From: Pseudodonghicola xiamenensis DSM 18339
Lineage (GTDB): Bacteria > Pseudomonadota > Alphaproteobacteria > Rhodobacterales > Rhodobacteraceae
Assembly: GCF_000429365.1 (NCBI RefSeq)
Contig: NZ_AUBS01000009.1
Coordinates: 1 to 64,000 of the forward strand
Direction: 5' to 3'
DNA: 64,000 bases
Shown: piece after piece, positions 27,446 to 35,806 of the stretch
How the letters are laid out: each line of letters begins with the position of its first letter
Position numbering within the stretch: the stretch's first letter is position 1
Program-made: the position numbers and the translations under genes
Notes under the pieces: generated by a model
Databases searched by the model: none
What the model saw: the letters and a program-made list of their open reading frames with translations, nothing else
Told to the model about the DNA's origin: nothing

Positions 27446-28213
27446 ATGACACGTATCGATGATCTGGGCGACCGGCTGGTCGTCGTCAACGGCAACGCCG
27501 CCCGCCGCGGCGCGCTGACGCCGGAGTTCCTGGAGGCGATCACCGAGGCGGCGGAGCGCGCCATCGCCCCGCGCATCAAGGCGGTGATCCTGAGTTCCGA
27601 GGGCGAATTCTTCTGCGCCGGCGGCGATCTCAACGTGCTGATCACCCGTCAGAGCATGGCCGAGGACGAACGCTGCGCCCAGATCGACCGGCTGCACGCC
27701 CGCATCCGCGCGATCCGCGCCTGCCCGGTGCCGGTGATCGCCGCCATCGAGGGCGGCGCGGCGGGCGCCGGCCTTTCCATCGCGCTGGCCTGCGACATGA
27801 TCGTGGCGGCCGAGGATGCCAAGTTCACCGCCGCCTATGTCAAGGCCGGGCTGGTGCCCGATGGCGGGCTGACCGCCGCATTGGCGCGCATCCTGCCGCG
27901 TCCCCTGGCGATGGAGATGTGCCTGCTGGGCCGCCCGGTCACCGCCGACCGCATGGCGGCGCTGGGGGCGATCAACCTGGTCACCCCCAAGGGCGGTGCC
28001 GAGGCCGGCGCGATGGAATTGGCCGAGGTGTTGGCAAAGGGCCCGCGCAGCACGCAAGGCGCGATTCGTACCATGGTGGCGCGCGCCTATGACAGCACCG
28101 AGGCCGAGCAGCTCGATATCGAACGCGACGCCATGGGACGGGCCACCGGCAGCGCCGAGGCTGCCGAAGGCATCGCGGCCTTCCTGGAAAAACGCGCCCC
28201 CGACTGGCCATAA
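27446..28213 (+). CDS. Crotonase-family protein, isomerase-like
   Basis: 255-residue crotonase fold. The oxyanion region SEGEFFCAGGDLNVL is conserved. At the two hydratase Glu sites it has Ser (AGAGLSIALACDM) and Asp (GLVPDGGLTAAL), resembling PaaG and other isomerases rather than hydratases. Double-bond isomerisation of unsaturated acyl-CoA is therefore likelier than hydration. I chose the second of two close ATGs (27446) because AAAGGA lies five bases before it; the other is 27440. Last gene of the pim-like operon; a terminator follows at once. Confidence 0.85.
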   Translation: MTRIDDLGDRLVVVNGNAARRGALTPEFLEAITEAAERAIAPRIKAVILSSEGEFFCAGGDLNVLITRQSMAEDERCAQIDRLHARIRAIRACPVPVIAAIEGGAAGAGLSIALACDMIVAAEDAKFTAAYVKAGLVPDGGLTAALARILPRPLAMEMCLLGRPVTADRMAALGAINLVTPKGGAEAGAMELAEVLAKGPRSTQGAIRTMVARAYDSTEAEQLDIERDAMGRATGSAEAAEGIAAFLEKRAPDWP

Positions 28214-28247
28214 CGCCGCCGCGTCGTCACGGCGGCGCCGTCTTTTT
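28214..28247 (+). terminator. Terminator of the pim-like operon, fused to a dispersed motif
   Basis: CGCCGCCG (28214-28221) pairs with CGGCGGCG (28230-28237); three bases later comes TCTTTTT. The T-tract is the beginning of dispersed motif copy 3, so the repeat supplies the run of T for termination. Confidence 0.75.
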
Positions 28248-28273
28248 CTGGCTGAAAATATCCCGGGGGAGGC
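28242..28273 (+). repeat. Dispersed intergenic motif CTTTTTCTGGC..., copy 3
   Basis: Reads CTTTTTCTGGCTGAAAATAT followed by a CCCGGGGGAGGC tail. It lies between the convergent crotonase and rpe genes and overlaps the terminator T-tract. Confidence 0.75.
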
Positions 28274-28314
28274 GCGGCGTCAGCCGTGGCGGGGGCAGAG
28301 CCCCCGTCCGTCGG

Positions 28315-29007
28315 TCAAGCGTAAACGCCGTTCGCCGCCTCGCGGATCGCGCGGATGTTCTGGCCGTAGATCTCGGGGGTTTCCACCGATCCGCCCTTGA
28401 ACACTGCCGATCCCGCCACCAGCACGTCGGCACCGGCATCCGTCATCAAGGGGGCTGTGGTCGGGTCGATGCCGCCGTCGATCTCGATATGAATCGGGCG
28501 CGAGCCGATCATCCGGCTCAGCTCTTTCACCTTCTCGACCTGGGAATGGATGAACTTCTGGCCACCGAAACCGGGGTTCACCGTCATCACGCAGATCAGA
28601 TCGACCATATCCAGCAGGTATTCCACCGCCGAGGCCGGGGTGCCCGGGTTCAGTGCGACACCTGCCTTGGCGCCATTGGCACGGATCGCCTGCAGGGTGC
28701 GGTGGATATGAGGGCCGGCCTCCACATGGGCGGTGATCACATCGGCGCCGGCCTCGGCGAAGGCCTCGATATAGGGATCGACCGGCGCGATCATCAGATG
28801 CACGTCCATCACCGTCTTGATATGCGGGCGGATCGCCTTGCACATCGCCGGGCCGAACGTCAGGTTCGGCACGAAATGCCCGTCCATCACATCGACGTGG
28901 ACCCAATCGGCCCCCTGTGCCTCGATGGCTTGGATTTCCTGCCCGAAGTTTGCGAAATCGGCGGAGAGGATCGAAGGGGCAATCTTGATGGTGCGATCAA
29001 AGGACAT
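28315..29007 (-). CDS. rpe: Ribulose-phosphate 3-epimerase
   Basis: 230-residue TIM-barrel enzyme interconverting ribulose 5-phosphate and xylulose 5-phosphate. Signature segments: [14 protein letters not shown] at the N terminus, [18 protein letters not shown] with a metal-binding His/Asp, [14 protein letters not shown], and IEIDGGIDP with the catalytic Asp. The ATG at 29007 gives the normal family length. It is divergent from phnC. It is a housekeeping enzyme, though ribose phosphates are also products of C-P lyase. Confidence 0.94.
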   Translation of the reverse strand: MSFDRTIKIAPSILSADFANFGQEIQAIEAQGADWVHVDVMDGHFVPNLTFGPAMCKAIRPHIKTVMDVHLMIAPVDPYIEAFAEAGADVITAHVEAGPHIHRTLQAIRANGAKAGVALNPGTPASAVEYLLDMVDLICVMTVNPGFGGQKFIHSQVEKVKELSRMIGSRPIHIEIDGGIDPTTAPLMTDAGADVLVAGSAVFKGGSVETPEIYGQNIRAIREAANGVYA

Positions 29008-29093
29008 GGCAGCGTCTCCGGGTTGTCTGCCCCGCATATAGGCGCCGGTGGCCGTCGCGCCTAGGGAAAAACGCCGCTTTCGCGGCGCTGGGT

Positions 29094-29122
29094 GCGTTAC
29101 AAAAGTTTCACGCCCCTGACAT
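29094..29122 (+). promoter_or_regulatory. Candidate Pho box upstream of phnC
   Basis: Three 7-base units at an 11-base period: GCGTTAC-AAAA-GTTTCAC-GCCC-CTGACAT. The third matches the PhoB half-site CTGTCAT at six of seven positions, the second at four and the first at three. It ends 53 bases before the phnC start. Phosphate-starvation control by PhoB is expected for phn genes. Confidence 0.5.
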
Positions 29123-29175
29123 ATCGCGTTTGGACATTGAGGGTAGCACGGCGCCGACACGGACGGGGGTGGCTT

Positions 29176-30003
29176 GTGCTACGCATCGAAAAACTGACTA
29201 AGCGCTTCGGCGCCAATACGGCCGTCGATACGGCCAATCTGGATATCGACAAGCCGGTGATGATCGGAATCATCGGGCGTTCGGGGGCCGGCAAATCGAC
29301 GCTGCTGAGGATGATCAACCGCCTTGCCGACGCGACCGAAGGGCGTATCCTGTTCGAAGGGCGTGATGTCACTCAGCTCACCGGCAAGGCCAAGCGCGCC
29401 TGGCAATCCGACTGTGCGATGATCTTCCAGCAGTTCAATCTGGTGCCGCGCATGGATGTGGTGTCCAACGTGCTGCACGGTACGCTGAACCGGCGGTCCA
29501 CCTTTGCGACGATGTTCAACCTGTTCCCGATGGAAGACATCCATCGTGCCATCGACATTCTCGACCGTCTCGGCATTGCCGAACATGCCCCCAAGCGGGC
29601 TGAGGCACTGTCGGGTGGCCAGCAGCAACGCGTCGCCATCGCGCGGGCGCTGATGCAGGATCCGAAGATCATTCTGGCCGACGAACCGATCGCCTCGCTC
29701 GATCCGATGAACGCCCAGACGGTGATGGAGGCGCTGCGCCGCATCCATGAGGAAGACGGTCGCACCGTCATCGCCAACCTGCACACGCTGGACACCGCGC
29801 GGCGCTATTGCGACCGGGTGGTGGGCATGCGCGATGGCCGCATCGTCTTTGATGGGTTGCCGGAACAGCTCACCTCCGGGGTGGCGCGTGAAATCTATGG
29901 CGCCGGCGAAGAATTCTCCGAGGCGGCCACCTCGACCCAGATCGAGACCCTGGATGCCTCGACACATGCGCTTCGTCCAACACGAAGCGAAGCGCTGCTC
30001 TGA
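29176..30003 (+). CDS. phnC: Phosphonate ABC transporter ATPase
   Basis: 275-residue ABC ATPase. Walker A is [10 protein letters not shown] (about 37-46), the signature [16 protein letters not shown], Walker [13 protein letters not shown], and the switch His is in [10 protein letters not shown]. It powers import through the PhnE permeases. The start is GTG at 29176 after GGGGGTGG; it gives a standard PhnC N terminus, and the upstream ATG at 29092 lies in the promoter. First gene of phnC-D-E-E. Confidence 0.93.
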   Translation: MLRIEKLTKRFGANTAVDTANLDIDKPVMIGIIGRSGAGKSTLLRMINRLADATEGRILFEGRDVTQLTGKAKRAWQSDCAMIFQQFNLVPRMDVVSNVLHGTLNRRSTFATMFNLFPMEDIHRAIDILDRLGIAEHAPKRAEALSGGQQQRVAIARALMQDPKIILADEPIASLDPMNAQTVMEALRRIHEEDGRTVIANLHTLDTARRYCDRVVGMRDGRIVFDGLPEQLTSGVAREIYGAGEEFSEAATSTQIETLDASTHALRPTRSEALL

Positions 30004-30023
30004 CAACAGATCTTTACTTACGT

Positions 30024-30045
30024 CCCCGGCGCGCGGGCGTCGGGG
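30024..30045 (+). other. Stem-loop between phnC and phnD
   Basis: CCCCGGCGC (30024-30032), loop GCGG, GCGTCGGGG (30037-30045): a nine-pair stem with one G-U. There is no T-tract. With the hairpin after phnD it brackets the phnD message and may stabilise it. Confidence 0.55.
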
Positions 30046-30069
30046 TCTAATCCTCAGGAGTGTACGACC

Positions 30070-30975
30070 ATGAAGAAACTGCTTGCGGCCCTCGTGGCCA
30101 CCACCGCCTTGGCCGCGCCGGCCATGGCGCAGGAAATCACCGAATTCCGCATCGGTATCCTTGGCGGCGAAAACGCCCAGGACCGTATCAACAACAACGA
30201 ATGCCTGCGCAAATACACTGAGGAAACTCTGGGCGTTCCCGCCAAGCTGTTTGCTCCGGCCGATTACAACGGTGTGATCCAGGGCCTGCTGGGCGGCACC
30301 ATCGACATGGCGATCCTCGGCGCCTCGGGCTATGCCAAGACCTGGCTGTCGGACCCGGAAGCGGTCGAGCCGGTGCTGGTCAAGGTCAACACCGATGGCA
30401 GCTTCGGCTATTACTCGATCGGGTTCGCCCGCAAGGACAGCGGCATCACCTCGATCGCCGACCTGAAAGGCAAATCCTTCGGCTTTGGTGATCCGAACTC
30501 GACCTCGGGCTATCTGATCCCCTCGATCGAAATCCCGCAGATCGGCAAAGACATCACCATGGAGTCGGGTAAATACTTCGGTGAGGTGAAGTTCACCGGC
30601 GGTCACGAACAAACCATCGTCGCGGTCTATAACGGCGACATCGATGCCGGCGTGACCTGGGCCGACGGCTTGGGCGAATGGGAAGACGGCTATAACTCGG
30701 GCGCGCTGCGCAAGGCGGTCGATGCCGGTCTGGTCGACATGAACGAGCTGGTCCAAATCTGGCAATCCAAGCCGATCCCGGAAGGCCCGCTGGTGCTGCG
30801 CAAGGCGCTGCCGGCCGAGGTCAAGGCGAAGATGACCGCGCTGATGGATACGCTGGACGAGAAGGATAAGGAATGCTTCTACGGCGTCGCTTCGGGTGAG
30901 GCCAAGAGCTTCGATCCGATCACCCATGACGCTTACCTGAGCATCATCGAAGCCCGCAAGCTGAAGTCCAACTGA
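30070..30975 (+). CDS. phnD: Phosphonate-binding periplasmic protein
   Basis: 301 residues with a clear signal peptide (MKKLLAALVATTALAAPAMA, cleavage after residue 20). The mature part carries PhnD motifs EFRIGILGGENAQDRI, DMAILGASGYAKTW and GKSFGFGDPNSTSGYLIP, the last forming the phosphonate pocket. It should capture phosphonates such as 2-aminoethylphosphonate in the periplasm. Hairpins on both sides suggest it is made in excess over the permeases. Confidence 0.94.
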   Translation: MKKLLAALVATTALAAPAMAQEITEFRIGILGGENAQDRINNNECLRKYTEETLGVPAKLFAPADYNGVIQGLLGGTIDMAILGASGYAKTWLSDPEAVEPVLVKVNTDGSFGYYSIGFARKDSGITSIADLKGKSFGFGDPNSTSGYLIPSIEIPQIGKDITMESGKYFGEVKFTGGHEQTIVAVYNGDIDAGVTWADGLGEWEDGYNSGALRKAVDAGLVDMNELVQIWQSKPIPEGPLVLRKALPAEVKAKMTALMDTLDEKDKECFYGVASGEAKSFDPITHDAYLSIIEARKLKSN

Positions 30976-30994
30976 GACTGAGCTCTGACCTAGG

Positions 30995-31020
30995 CGGGGT
31001 CCGGCCTGTGCCGGGCCCCG
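30995..31020 (+). other. Stem-loop between phnD and phnE (likely mRNA stabiliser/attenuator)
   Basis: CGGGGTCCGGC (30995-31005), loop CTGT, GCCGGGCCCCG (31010-31020): an 11-pair stem with one wobble. No T-tract follows. Such hairpins after binding-protein genes commonly raise their expression over downstream permease genes. Confidence 0.6.
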
Positions 31021-31042
31021 TCCGTCTGAAAGGAACACCGCC

Positions 31043-31912
31043 ATGGCAGATCTGACCGCAGGACCGGATCGTATCGACGAAATCCGTGCCTCCTATACCA
31101 TGTTGACGCGGAAGAAGAGGATCTATGGCGGCATCTTGCTGGCGCTGTTCGTGGCGCTGATGGCGGCGGGGTTTCGGACCGCTGACATGCGCAACGCCGG
31201 CAGCTTCGGTGACGGTATCACCCATGTGTTCGACTATCCGGCCGAGGTTCTGGGCGAGGCGGTCGAGAAGGCGGCGCAATTGCCCGGCAATCTGCTGCGG
31301 TTCCTGCCGTCGCTGGTCGAGACGCTGAACATCGCCGCCGCCTCCACCCTGCTGGGGGCGATCGCCGGCATTGTGTTGTCGCTGCTCGCCACCCGGGGGC
31401 TGGCACGTTGGCCGGCGCTGATCCCGCTGTTCCGGCGGGTCATGGATATCCTGCGCGCGATCCCCGAAATCGTGATCGCCCTGGTGCTGATCTTTATCCT
31501 GGGTGGCGGTCCGGTGCCGGCGATGATCGCCATCGCGCTGCATACCGTCGGCGCGCTTGGCAAGCTGTTTTCCGAGGTGAACGAAAACGCCTCTCTGAAG
31601 CCGGTGGAAGGGCTGCAATCGGTCGGCGCTACTTGGCCGCAGCGGATGATCCTGGGGGTGATCCCGCAGGTCGGGCCGAATTATGTCAGCTATGCGCTGC
31701 TGCGGTTCGAGATCAACATTCGCGCCTCGGCCATCCTCGGTTTCGTCGGCGCCGGCGGCATCGGTTATGATCTGCGCAACGCCATGTCCTGGGGCCAGGG
31801 CCGCTACGACGAGGCGGCGGCGATCTTTGTCCTGCTGTTCCTGACCATCGTTCTGGTCGATCAGCTTTCCGGCTATTTCCGCGACCGGTTGACTCATGGA
31901 GCCCGCGCATGA
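31043..31912 (+). CDS. phnE: Phosphonate ABC permease 1
   Basis: 289-residue inner-membrane permease. Residues about 26-45 form the first helix; more helices follow in the MetI-like domain (about 100-285), with SSTLLGAIAGIVLSLLA-like segments and the EAA loop near GLQSVGATWPQRMILGVIP. It overlaps the second permease gene by four bases (ATGA). It probably forms a heterodimer with it. Confidence 0.92.
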   Translation: MADLTAGPDRIDEIRASYTMLTRKKRIYGGILLALFVALMAAGFRTADMRNAGSFGDGITHVFDYPAEVLGEAVEKAAQLPGNLLRFLPSLVETLNIAAASTLLGAIAGIVLSLLATRGLARWPALIPLFRRVMDILRAIPEIVIALVLIFILGGGPVPAMIAIALHTVGALGKLFSEVNENASLKPVEGLQSVGATWPQRMILGVIPQVGPNYVSYALLRFEINIRASAILGFVGAGGIGYDLRNAMSWGQGRYDEAAAIFVLLFLTIVLVDQLSGYFRDRLTHGARA

Positions 31913-33258
31913 CCACCTTTTCCACCGATCTGGGCGGCACCCAGGGAACCGCGGCGCTCAAGGCGCAGGCCGACCGATTGTTCCAGCGCAAGCGTCTGTT
32001 GAACTTCGGCCTGCCGGCAGTGGTGCTGGCCTATCTGACCTATGTCTTCTTCGCCTTCGATGTGCCCGGGCTTTATGGCCGCGCAAGTCTGGAGCATGCC
32101 AGGACGTTGGTGGCCGACAGCTATAGTTACAAGACCCATGTGACCCGGGACGCGCGCAGCGCTGAGGTCACGGTCGCCATAGAGGGTGAGCGCAAGGGCA
32201 CCTATCCCGCGGGCATGTCGCCCGATTGGGTCGCGCGGGGAGAACCCGGCGGCACCACGGTGATCGAACTCGGCCATGGCAACGAGGTCCGCTTTCTACC
32301 CGGTAACCGGGTCGAATACGATGTGCCAGGCTATGGGCTGATCCAGGTGGTTTCCAGCCGCGCCGGAGGGGTGGAGGTGACGTTGCCCGCCGGGCCGGTG
32401 CCGTCCTGGATCAGCGCGTCGAAAAGCCGGCTGGCGGTGACGACCGATGCGGGCCGGCTGAATGTCACCCGCACCAAGGCCGAGGTGTTCCGCTATTTCA
32501 CTGGTTGGGAATTGTTCTGGTTCACCCTCGACAGCCCCTATTACGGCATGGGGCCGCTGACGCTGTTGCGCCATGCGTTCAATGGCGAGGCCGGGGCAAT
32601 CTGGGATGGGTTCTGGCACAATAACATGTGGCACCATGGTGAAGTCGCCTGGGCGCTGTTCGAAACCCTCCTGATGGCTTTCCTGGGCACCTTTGGCGCT
32701 GCGGTCGTGGCATTGCCGCTGGCCTTCCTGGCGGCGCGGAACTTTACGCCGCTGCGCGTGGTGCGCTTCGCGATGCGCCGGCTGTTCGATTTCGTGCGCG
32801 GCGTCGACGGGCTGATCTGGACCATCGTCCTGGCTCGTGCCTTCGGGCCCGGTCCGCTGACGGGGGCGCTTGCCATCCTGGTGACCGACAGTGGCACCTT
32901 CGGCAAGATCTTCTCCGAGGCGCTGGAGAATGTGGACGACAAGCAGATTGAGGGCGTCTCCTCCACCGGTGCCAAGCCGGTGCAACGCTATCGCTTCGGG
33001 GTGATCCCGCAGATCACCCCCGTGCTGCTGAGCCAGCTTCTGTATTTCTTCGAATCCAACACCCGCAGCGCCACCATCATCGGTGCTATCACCGGTGGCG
33101 GGATCGGTCTGCTGCTGACCCAGGCGATCATCACCCAGAAGGATTGGGAAGAGGTCTCCTATTACATCGTGCTGATCGTGATCATGGTCATGGCGTTGGA
33201 CTGGTTCTCGGGCTGGGTGCGGCGCAAGCTGATTACGGGAGACGAGGGCGGCCACTGA
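31909..33258 (+). CDS. phnE: Phosphonate ABC permease 2 with large periplasmic insert
   Basis: 449 residues, about 160 longer than permease 1. After one N-terminal helix (about 33-53) comes a soluble, beta-rich stretch (about 55-200) that should face the periplasm; then a MetI-like domain (about 245-440) with the EAA-type segment GVSSTGAKPVQRYRFGVIP. Long second PhnE proteins are known in alphaproteobacteria. The insert could contact PhnD or the substrate. Start ATG overlaps the previous stop. Confidence 0.9.
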   Translation: MTTFSTDLGGTQGTAALKAQADRLFQRKRLLNFGLPAVVLAYLTYVFFAFDVPGLYGRASLEHARTLVADSYSYKTHVTRDARSAEVTVAIEGERKGTYPAGMSPDWVARGEPGGTTVIELGHGNEVRFLPGNRVEYDVPGYGLIQVVSSRAGGVEVTLPAGPVPSWISASKSRLAVTTDAGRLNVTRTKAEVFRYFTGWELFWFTLDSPYYGMGPLTLLRHAFNGEAGAIWDGFWHNNMWHHGEVAWALFETLLMAFLGTFGAAVVALPLAFLAARNFTPLRVVRFAMRRLFDFVRGVDGLIWTIVLARAFGPGPLTGALAILVTDSGTFGKIFSEALENVDDKQIEGVSSTGAKPVQRYRFGVIPQITPVLLSQLLYFFESNTRSATIIGAITGGGIGLLLTQAIITQKDWEEVSYYIVLIVIMVMALDWFSGWVRRKLITGDEGGH

Positions 33259-33315
33259 GGTCGCCCCGCATCGCCCCCCGGCGGGCGCATTGGGACATAA
33301 CAGAAAGGGCAGGCC

Positions 33316-33939
33316 ATGGTTGGGCCGAAGCTGAGTGCCAGGGGGCCCCTGGTGCATGAGGATTGCGTGATCTCCAACAGCGACCTGGGCCGCTTCGTCG
33401 AGATCGGCGCCCGTACGCGGATGTCGAATTCTACGATGGGGGATTATTCCTATTGCGACCGCGATTGCGATATCGCCAATACGCAGGTGGGCAAATTCGC
33501 CAATATCGCCAGCGCGGTGCGGATCGGGGCCACCGATCACCCGCTGGACCGGGCAAGCCTGCATCATTTCATGTATCGCTCGGCCGATTACTGGCCGGAT
33601 GCGGATCATGATGCCGATTGGTTCGCGGCGCGGGCAGCGCGGGTGGCCCATATCGGCCATGACACCTGGATCGGCCATGGTGCCCAGATCAAGCCAGAGG
33701 TGACCATTGGCCATGGCGCCGTCGTGGCTTCGGGCGCGGTGGTGACCAAGGATGTCGCGCCTTACACCATCGTGACCGGCATCCCGGCGCAGCCGCTGCG
33801 CCACCGCCAGCCGCCCGAGATCGCCGAACGGCTGATCGCGCTGACCTGGTGGGATTGGGATCACGACCGGCTGCGTGAAACGCTGAAGGATTTCCGAAGC
33901 CTTGGCGCCGAGGCGTTCCTGGACAAATACGAGGGTTGA
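33316..33939 (+). CDS. Hexapeptide-repeat transferase of phosphonate operons
   Basis: 207-residue left-handed beta-helix acyltransferase of the kind repeatedly found in phn clusters. Repeats run through residues 15-75 and 110-160 (for example [39 protein letters not shown]). His in [15 protein letters not shown] is a likely catalytic region. The acceptor is not known; acetylation of aminophosphonates is a reasonable guess. It begins 57 bases after permease 2 and converges on phnF with seven bases between stops. Confidence 0.85.
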   Translation: MVGPKLSARGPLVHEDCVISNSDLGRFVEIGARTRMSNSTMGDYSYCDRDCDIANTQVGKFANIASAVRIGATDHPLDRASLHHFMYRSADYWPDADHDADWFAARAARVAHIGHDTWIGHGAQIKPEVTIGHGAVVASGAVVTKDVAPYTIVTGIPAQPLRHRQPPEIAERLIALTWWDWDHDRLRETLKDFRSLGAEAFLDKYEG

Positions 33940-33946
33940 ACGCGGT

Positions 33947-34657
33947 TCAGATCCCGTCGACCGTCAGCGTCACCCGGTCCCCCGCGAACCAGGTGCAGCC
34001 ATATTCCACCGGCTCCCCTTTGGCGTCGATATTGAGGCCGACCGTGCGCAGGATCGGCGCCCCCTCGGCGATTCTCAGGTGCAGCGCCTGGGTGGCATTG
34101 GCAAGCTTGGCGGTGATCCGGGTGGTCGCGCGGGTGTAATCCTCGACGCCGCACCGGATCAGCGCCTGGGTGACTGAATGGGTTTCGCTCAGGGCTGCGT
34201 GGAGGTCGGGAAAGCGGTCGGCGGGAAAGGTGCTGCGGAACAACGCTATGGGGGCGCCATCGGCCAGCGACAGCCCGTCATAGACCAGAACCGCGGCCCC
34301 GGTGGGTAGGTTCAGCGCCTGCGCCTCGCGGGTGTCGGCGGCCCGGGTGCCGAGCGCCAGCAACCGTTTCGTCGGGGTCTGTCCGCCGGCGGCGACGCTC
34401 TGGTGAAAGCGGACGCGCTTGCCGATGGGATAGTCGGTGGGGCGCGCTGCGACAAAGACGCCGGCGCCGCGACGGGCGTGCACCAGCCCCTGATCTGCCA
34501 TCTCGGCCAGCGCCCGGCGCACGGTGTGGCGGTTGACGCCGAATTTGGCGGCAAGCTGCGCCTCGGTCGGGAGCTGGTCGCCGGTTTGATAGCGCGCCTC
34601 GGCGATATCCGCCGTCAATGCCAGCGCGATGGATTTCCAAAGGGGGGTGCGGGCCAT
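33947..34657 (-). CDS. phnF: GntR/HutC-family phosphonate regulator
   Basis: 236 residues. The N-terminal winged HTH (about 10-72) includes TGDQLPTEAQLAAKFGVN and RHTVRRALAEMADQGLV; the C-terminal part is a UTRA ligand domain. PhnF proteins repress phn genes. It is divergent from phnG with 103 bases between starts. Its own start lies within a candidate Pho box, and tandem TTGTATAG sites sit between it and phnG. Confidence 0.92.
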   Translation of the reverse strand: MARTPLWKSIALALTADIAEARYQTGDQLPTEAQLAAKFGVNRHTVRRALAEMADQGLVHARRGAGVFVAARPTDYPIGKRVRFHQSVAAGGQTPTKRLLALGTRAADTREAQALNLPTGAAVLVYDGLSLADGAPIALFRSTFPADRFPDLHAALSETHSVTQALIRCGVEDYTRATTRITAKLANATQALHLRIAEGAPILRTVGLNIDAKGEPVEYGCTWFAGDRVTLTVDGI

Positions 34658-34673
34658 GTCACCAAATTTTCAC
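34656..34673 (+). promoter_or_regulatory. Candidate Pho box between phnF and phnG
   Basis: ATGTCAC-CAAA-TTTTCAC: two 7-base units 11 bases apart, matching CTGTCAT at five and four positions. It resembles the site upstream of phnC and overlaps the phnF start codon, so it could activate phnG and block phnF translation or transcription. Confidence 0.45.
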
Positions 34674-34713
34674 AACACAAGGAATTGCGCGCAGGCGCGG
34701 CGACGTCTAATAT

Positions 34714-34729
34714 TTGTATAGTTGTATAG
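34714..34729 (+). promoter_or_regulatory. Candidate PhnF operator upstream of phnG
   Basis: Two tandem copies of TTGTATAG (34714-34721 and 34722-34729) make an internal TATA-GTTG-TATA inverted repeat. GntR proteins of the HutC class often bind sites of this TATA-N4-TATA kind. It lies 32 bases upstream of the phnG start. Confidence 0.45.
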
Positions 34730-34760
34730 ATCAATTAGACAACCGGGCCAAGAGGCTTTC

Positions 34761-35225
34761 ATGGCGAATGATGAAAAAAACACTGTCGCGGACGAGGCGC
34801 GGCGCGGCTGGATGGGGCTTCTGTCCAGGGCGCCCGAAGCGCGACTGATGGAGTTGTGGCAGGCCTATGGGCCTCAGCCCGGCTTTGACTGGTTGCGGCG
34901 GCCCGAGGTCGGCGCGGTGATGGTGCGCGGCCGAATGGGCGGCACCGGCGCGCCCTTCAACCTGGGCGAGATGACGGTGACCCGCTGTTCGTTGGCGTTG
35001 GCGGATGGCACGGTGGGGCACGCCTATGTGCAGGGGCGTGGCAAGACTAAGGCCGAGGTTGCGGCGTTGATCGACGCGCTGATGCAGACGCCGGCAGCGG
35101 CGGCGCTGCGGGTGGCCGTGCTCGACCCGCTGGCCGAGGCGATGGCCGAGGCCAAGCGCGACCGCGCCGCCAAATCGGCCGCCACCAAGGTGGATTTCTT
35201 CACAATGGTCAGGGGAGAGGATTGA
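34761..35225 (+). CDS. phnG: C-P lyase subunit PhnG
   Basis: 154 residues; part of the PhnGHIJ C-P lyase core complex. Recognisable by RRGWMGLLSRAPEARLMELW near the N terminus and GAPFNLGEMTVTRCSLAL, GHAYVQGR in the middle. The ATG at 34761 follows AAGAGG. Its stop overlaps the phnH start (TGATG). Confidence 0.92.
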   Translation: MANDEKNTVADEARRGWMGLLSRAPEARLMELWQAYGPQPGFDWLRRPEVGAVMVRGRMGGTGAPFNLGEMTVTRCSLALADGTVGHAYVQGRGKTKAEVAALIDALMQTPAAAALRVAVLDPLAEAMAEAKRDRAAKSAATKVDFFTMVRGED

Positions 35226-35803
35226 TGGCTGTACCTGCACAGGCCGCCTTTGGCGGTGGTTTCGCCGATCCGGCGATCGAGGCCGCCCGCGCCTTTCGGG
35301 CGGCGATGAACGTGATGGCGAAACCGGGCGAGATTCGCACGCTTGACACCGCAGTACCGCCGGCGCCGCTGTCGGCTGCGGCGGGCACGTTGTTGCTGAC
35401 GCTCTGCGATCCGGAAACCGGGGTCTATCTGGCCGGTCCTTGCGATACGGCAGAGCTGCGCGGCTGGTTGGCCTTTCATACCGGTGCGCCGGTGGTTGCG
35501 GCGGCCGAGGCCGATTTCGCGGTGGGTACATGGGACGATCTGCAGCCGCTCGATCAGTTCAGGATCGGCGAGGCGGAATATCCCGACCGTTCCGCCACTC
35601 TGATCGTCGAGGTCGCGGCGCTGCAGCCCGAAGGCGCCGCCCTGCGCGGCCCGGGGATCAAGGATGTCGCGCATCTGTCGCTGCCCGACCTGACGGCGTT
35701 TCAGGGCAATGCCATGCTCTATCCCCTCGGGCTCGATTTCTTCTTTACCTGCGGCGGCCAAGTGGCGGCCTTGCCGCGCAGCACCCAAGTGGCGGAGGGC
35801 TGA
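35225..35803 (+). CDS. phnH: C-P lyase subunit PhnH
   Basis: 192 residues. N-terminal motif AARAFRAAMNVMAKPGEI and the C-terminal GNAMLYPLGLDFFFTCGGQVAALPRST are typical of PhnH. It is a structural partner of PhnG, PhnI and PhnJ. The ATG overlaps the phnG stop by one base. Confidence 0.93.
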   Translation: MAVPAQAAFGGGFADPAIEAARAFRAAMNVMAKPGEIRTLDTAVPPAPLSAAAGTLLLTLCDPETGVYLAGPCDTAELRGWLAFHTGAPVVAAAEADFAVGTWDDLQPLDQFRIGEAEYPDRSATLIVEVAALQPEGAALRGPGIKDVAHLSLPDLTAFQGNAMLYPLGLDFFFTCGGQVAALPRSTQVAEG

Positions 35804-35806
35804 ACG

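Noticed and set aside
28315..29007. rpe as a dedicated part of the phosphonate pathway
   Set aside because: It is divergent from phnC and encodes a universal pentose phosphate enzyme; proximity alone is weak evidence.
29179..31044. 621-codon minus-strand frame opposite phnC and phnD
   Set aside because: Antisense shadow of two genes with clear ABC transporter motifs.
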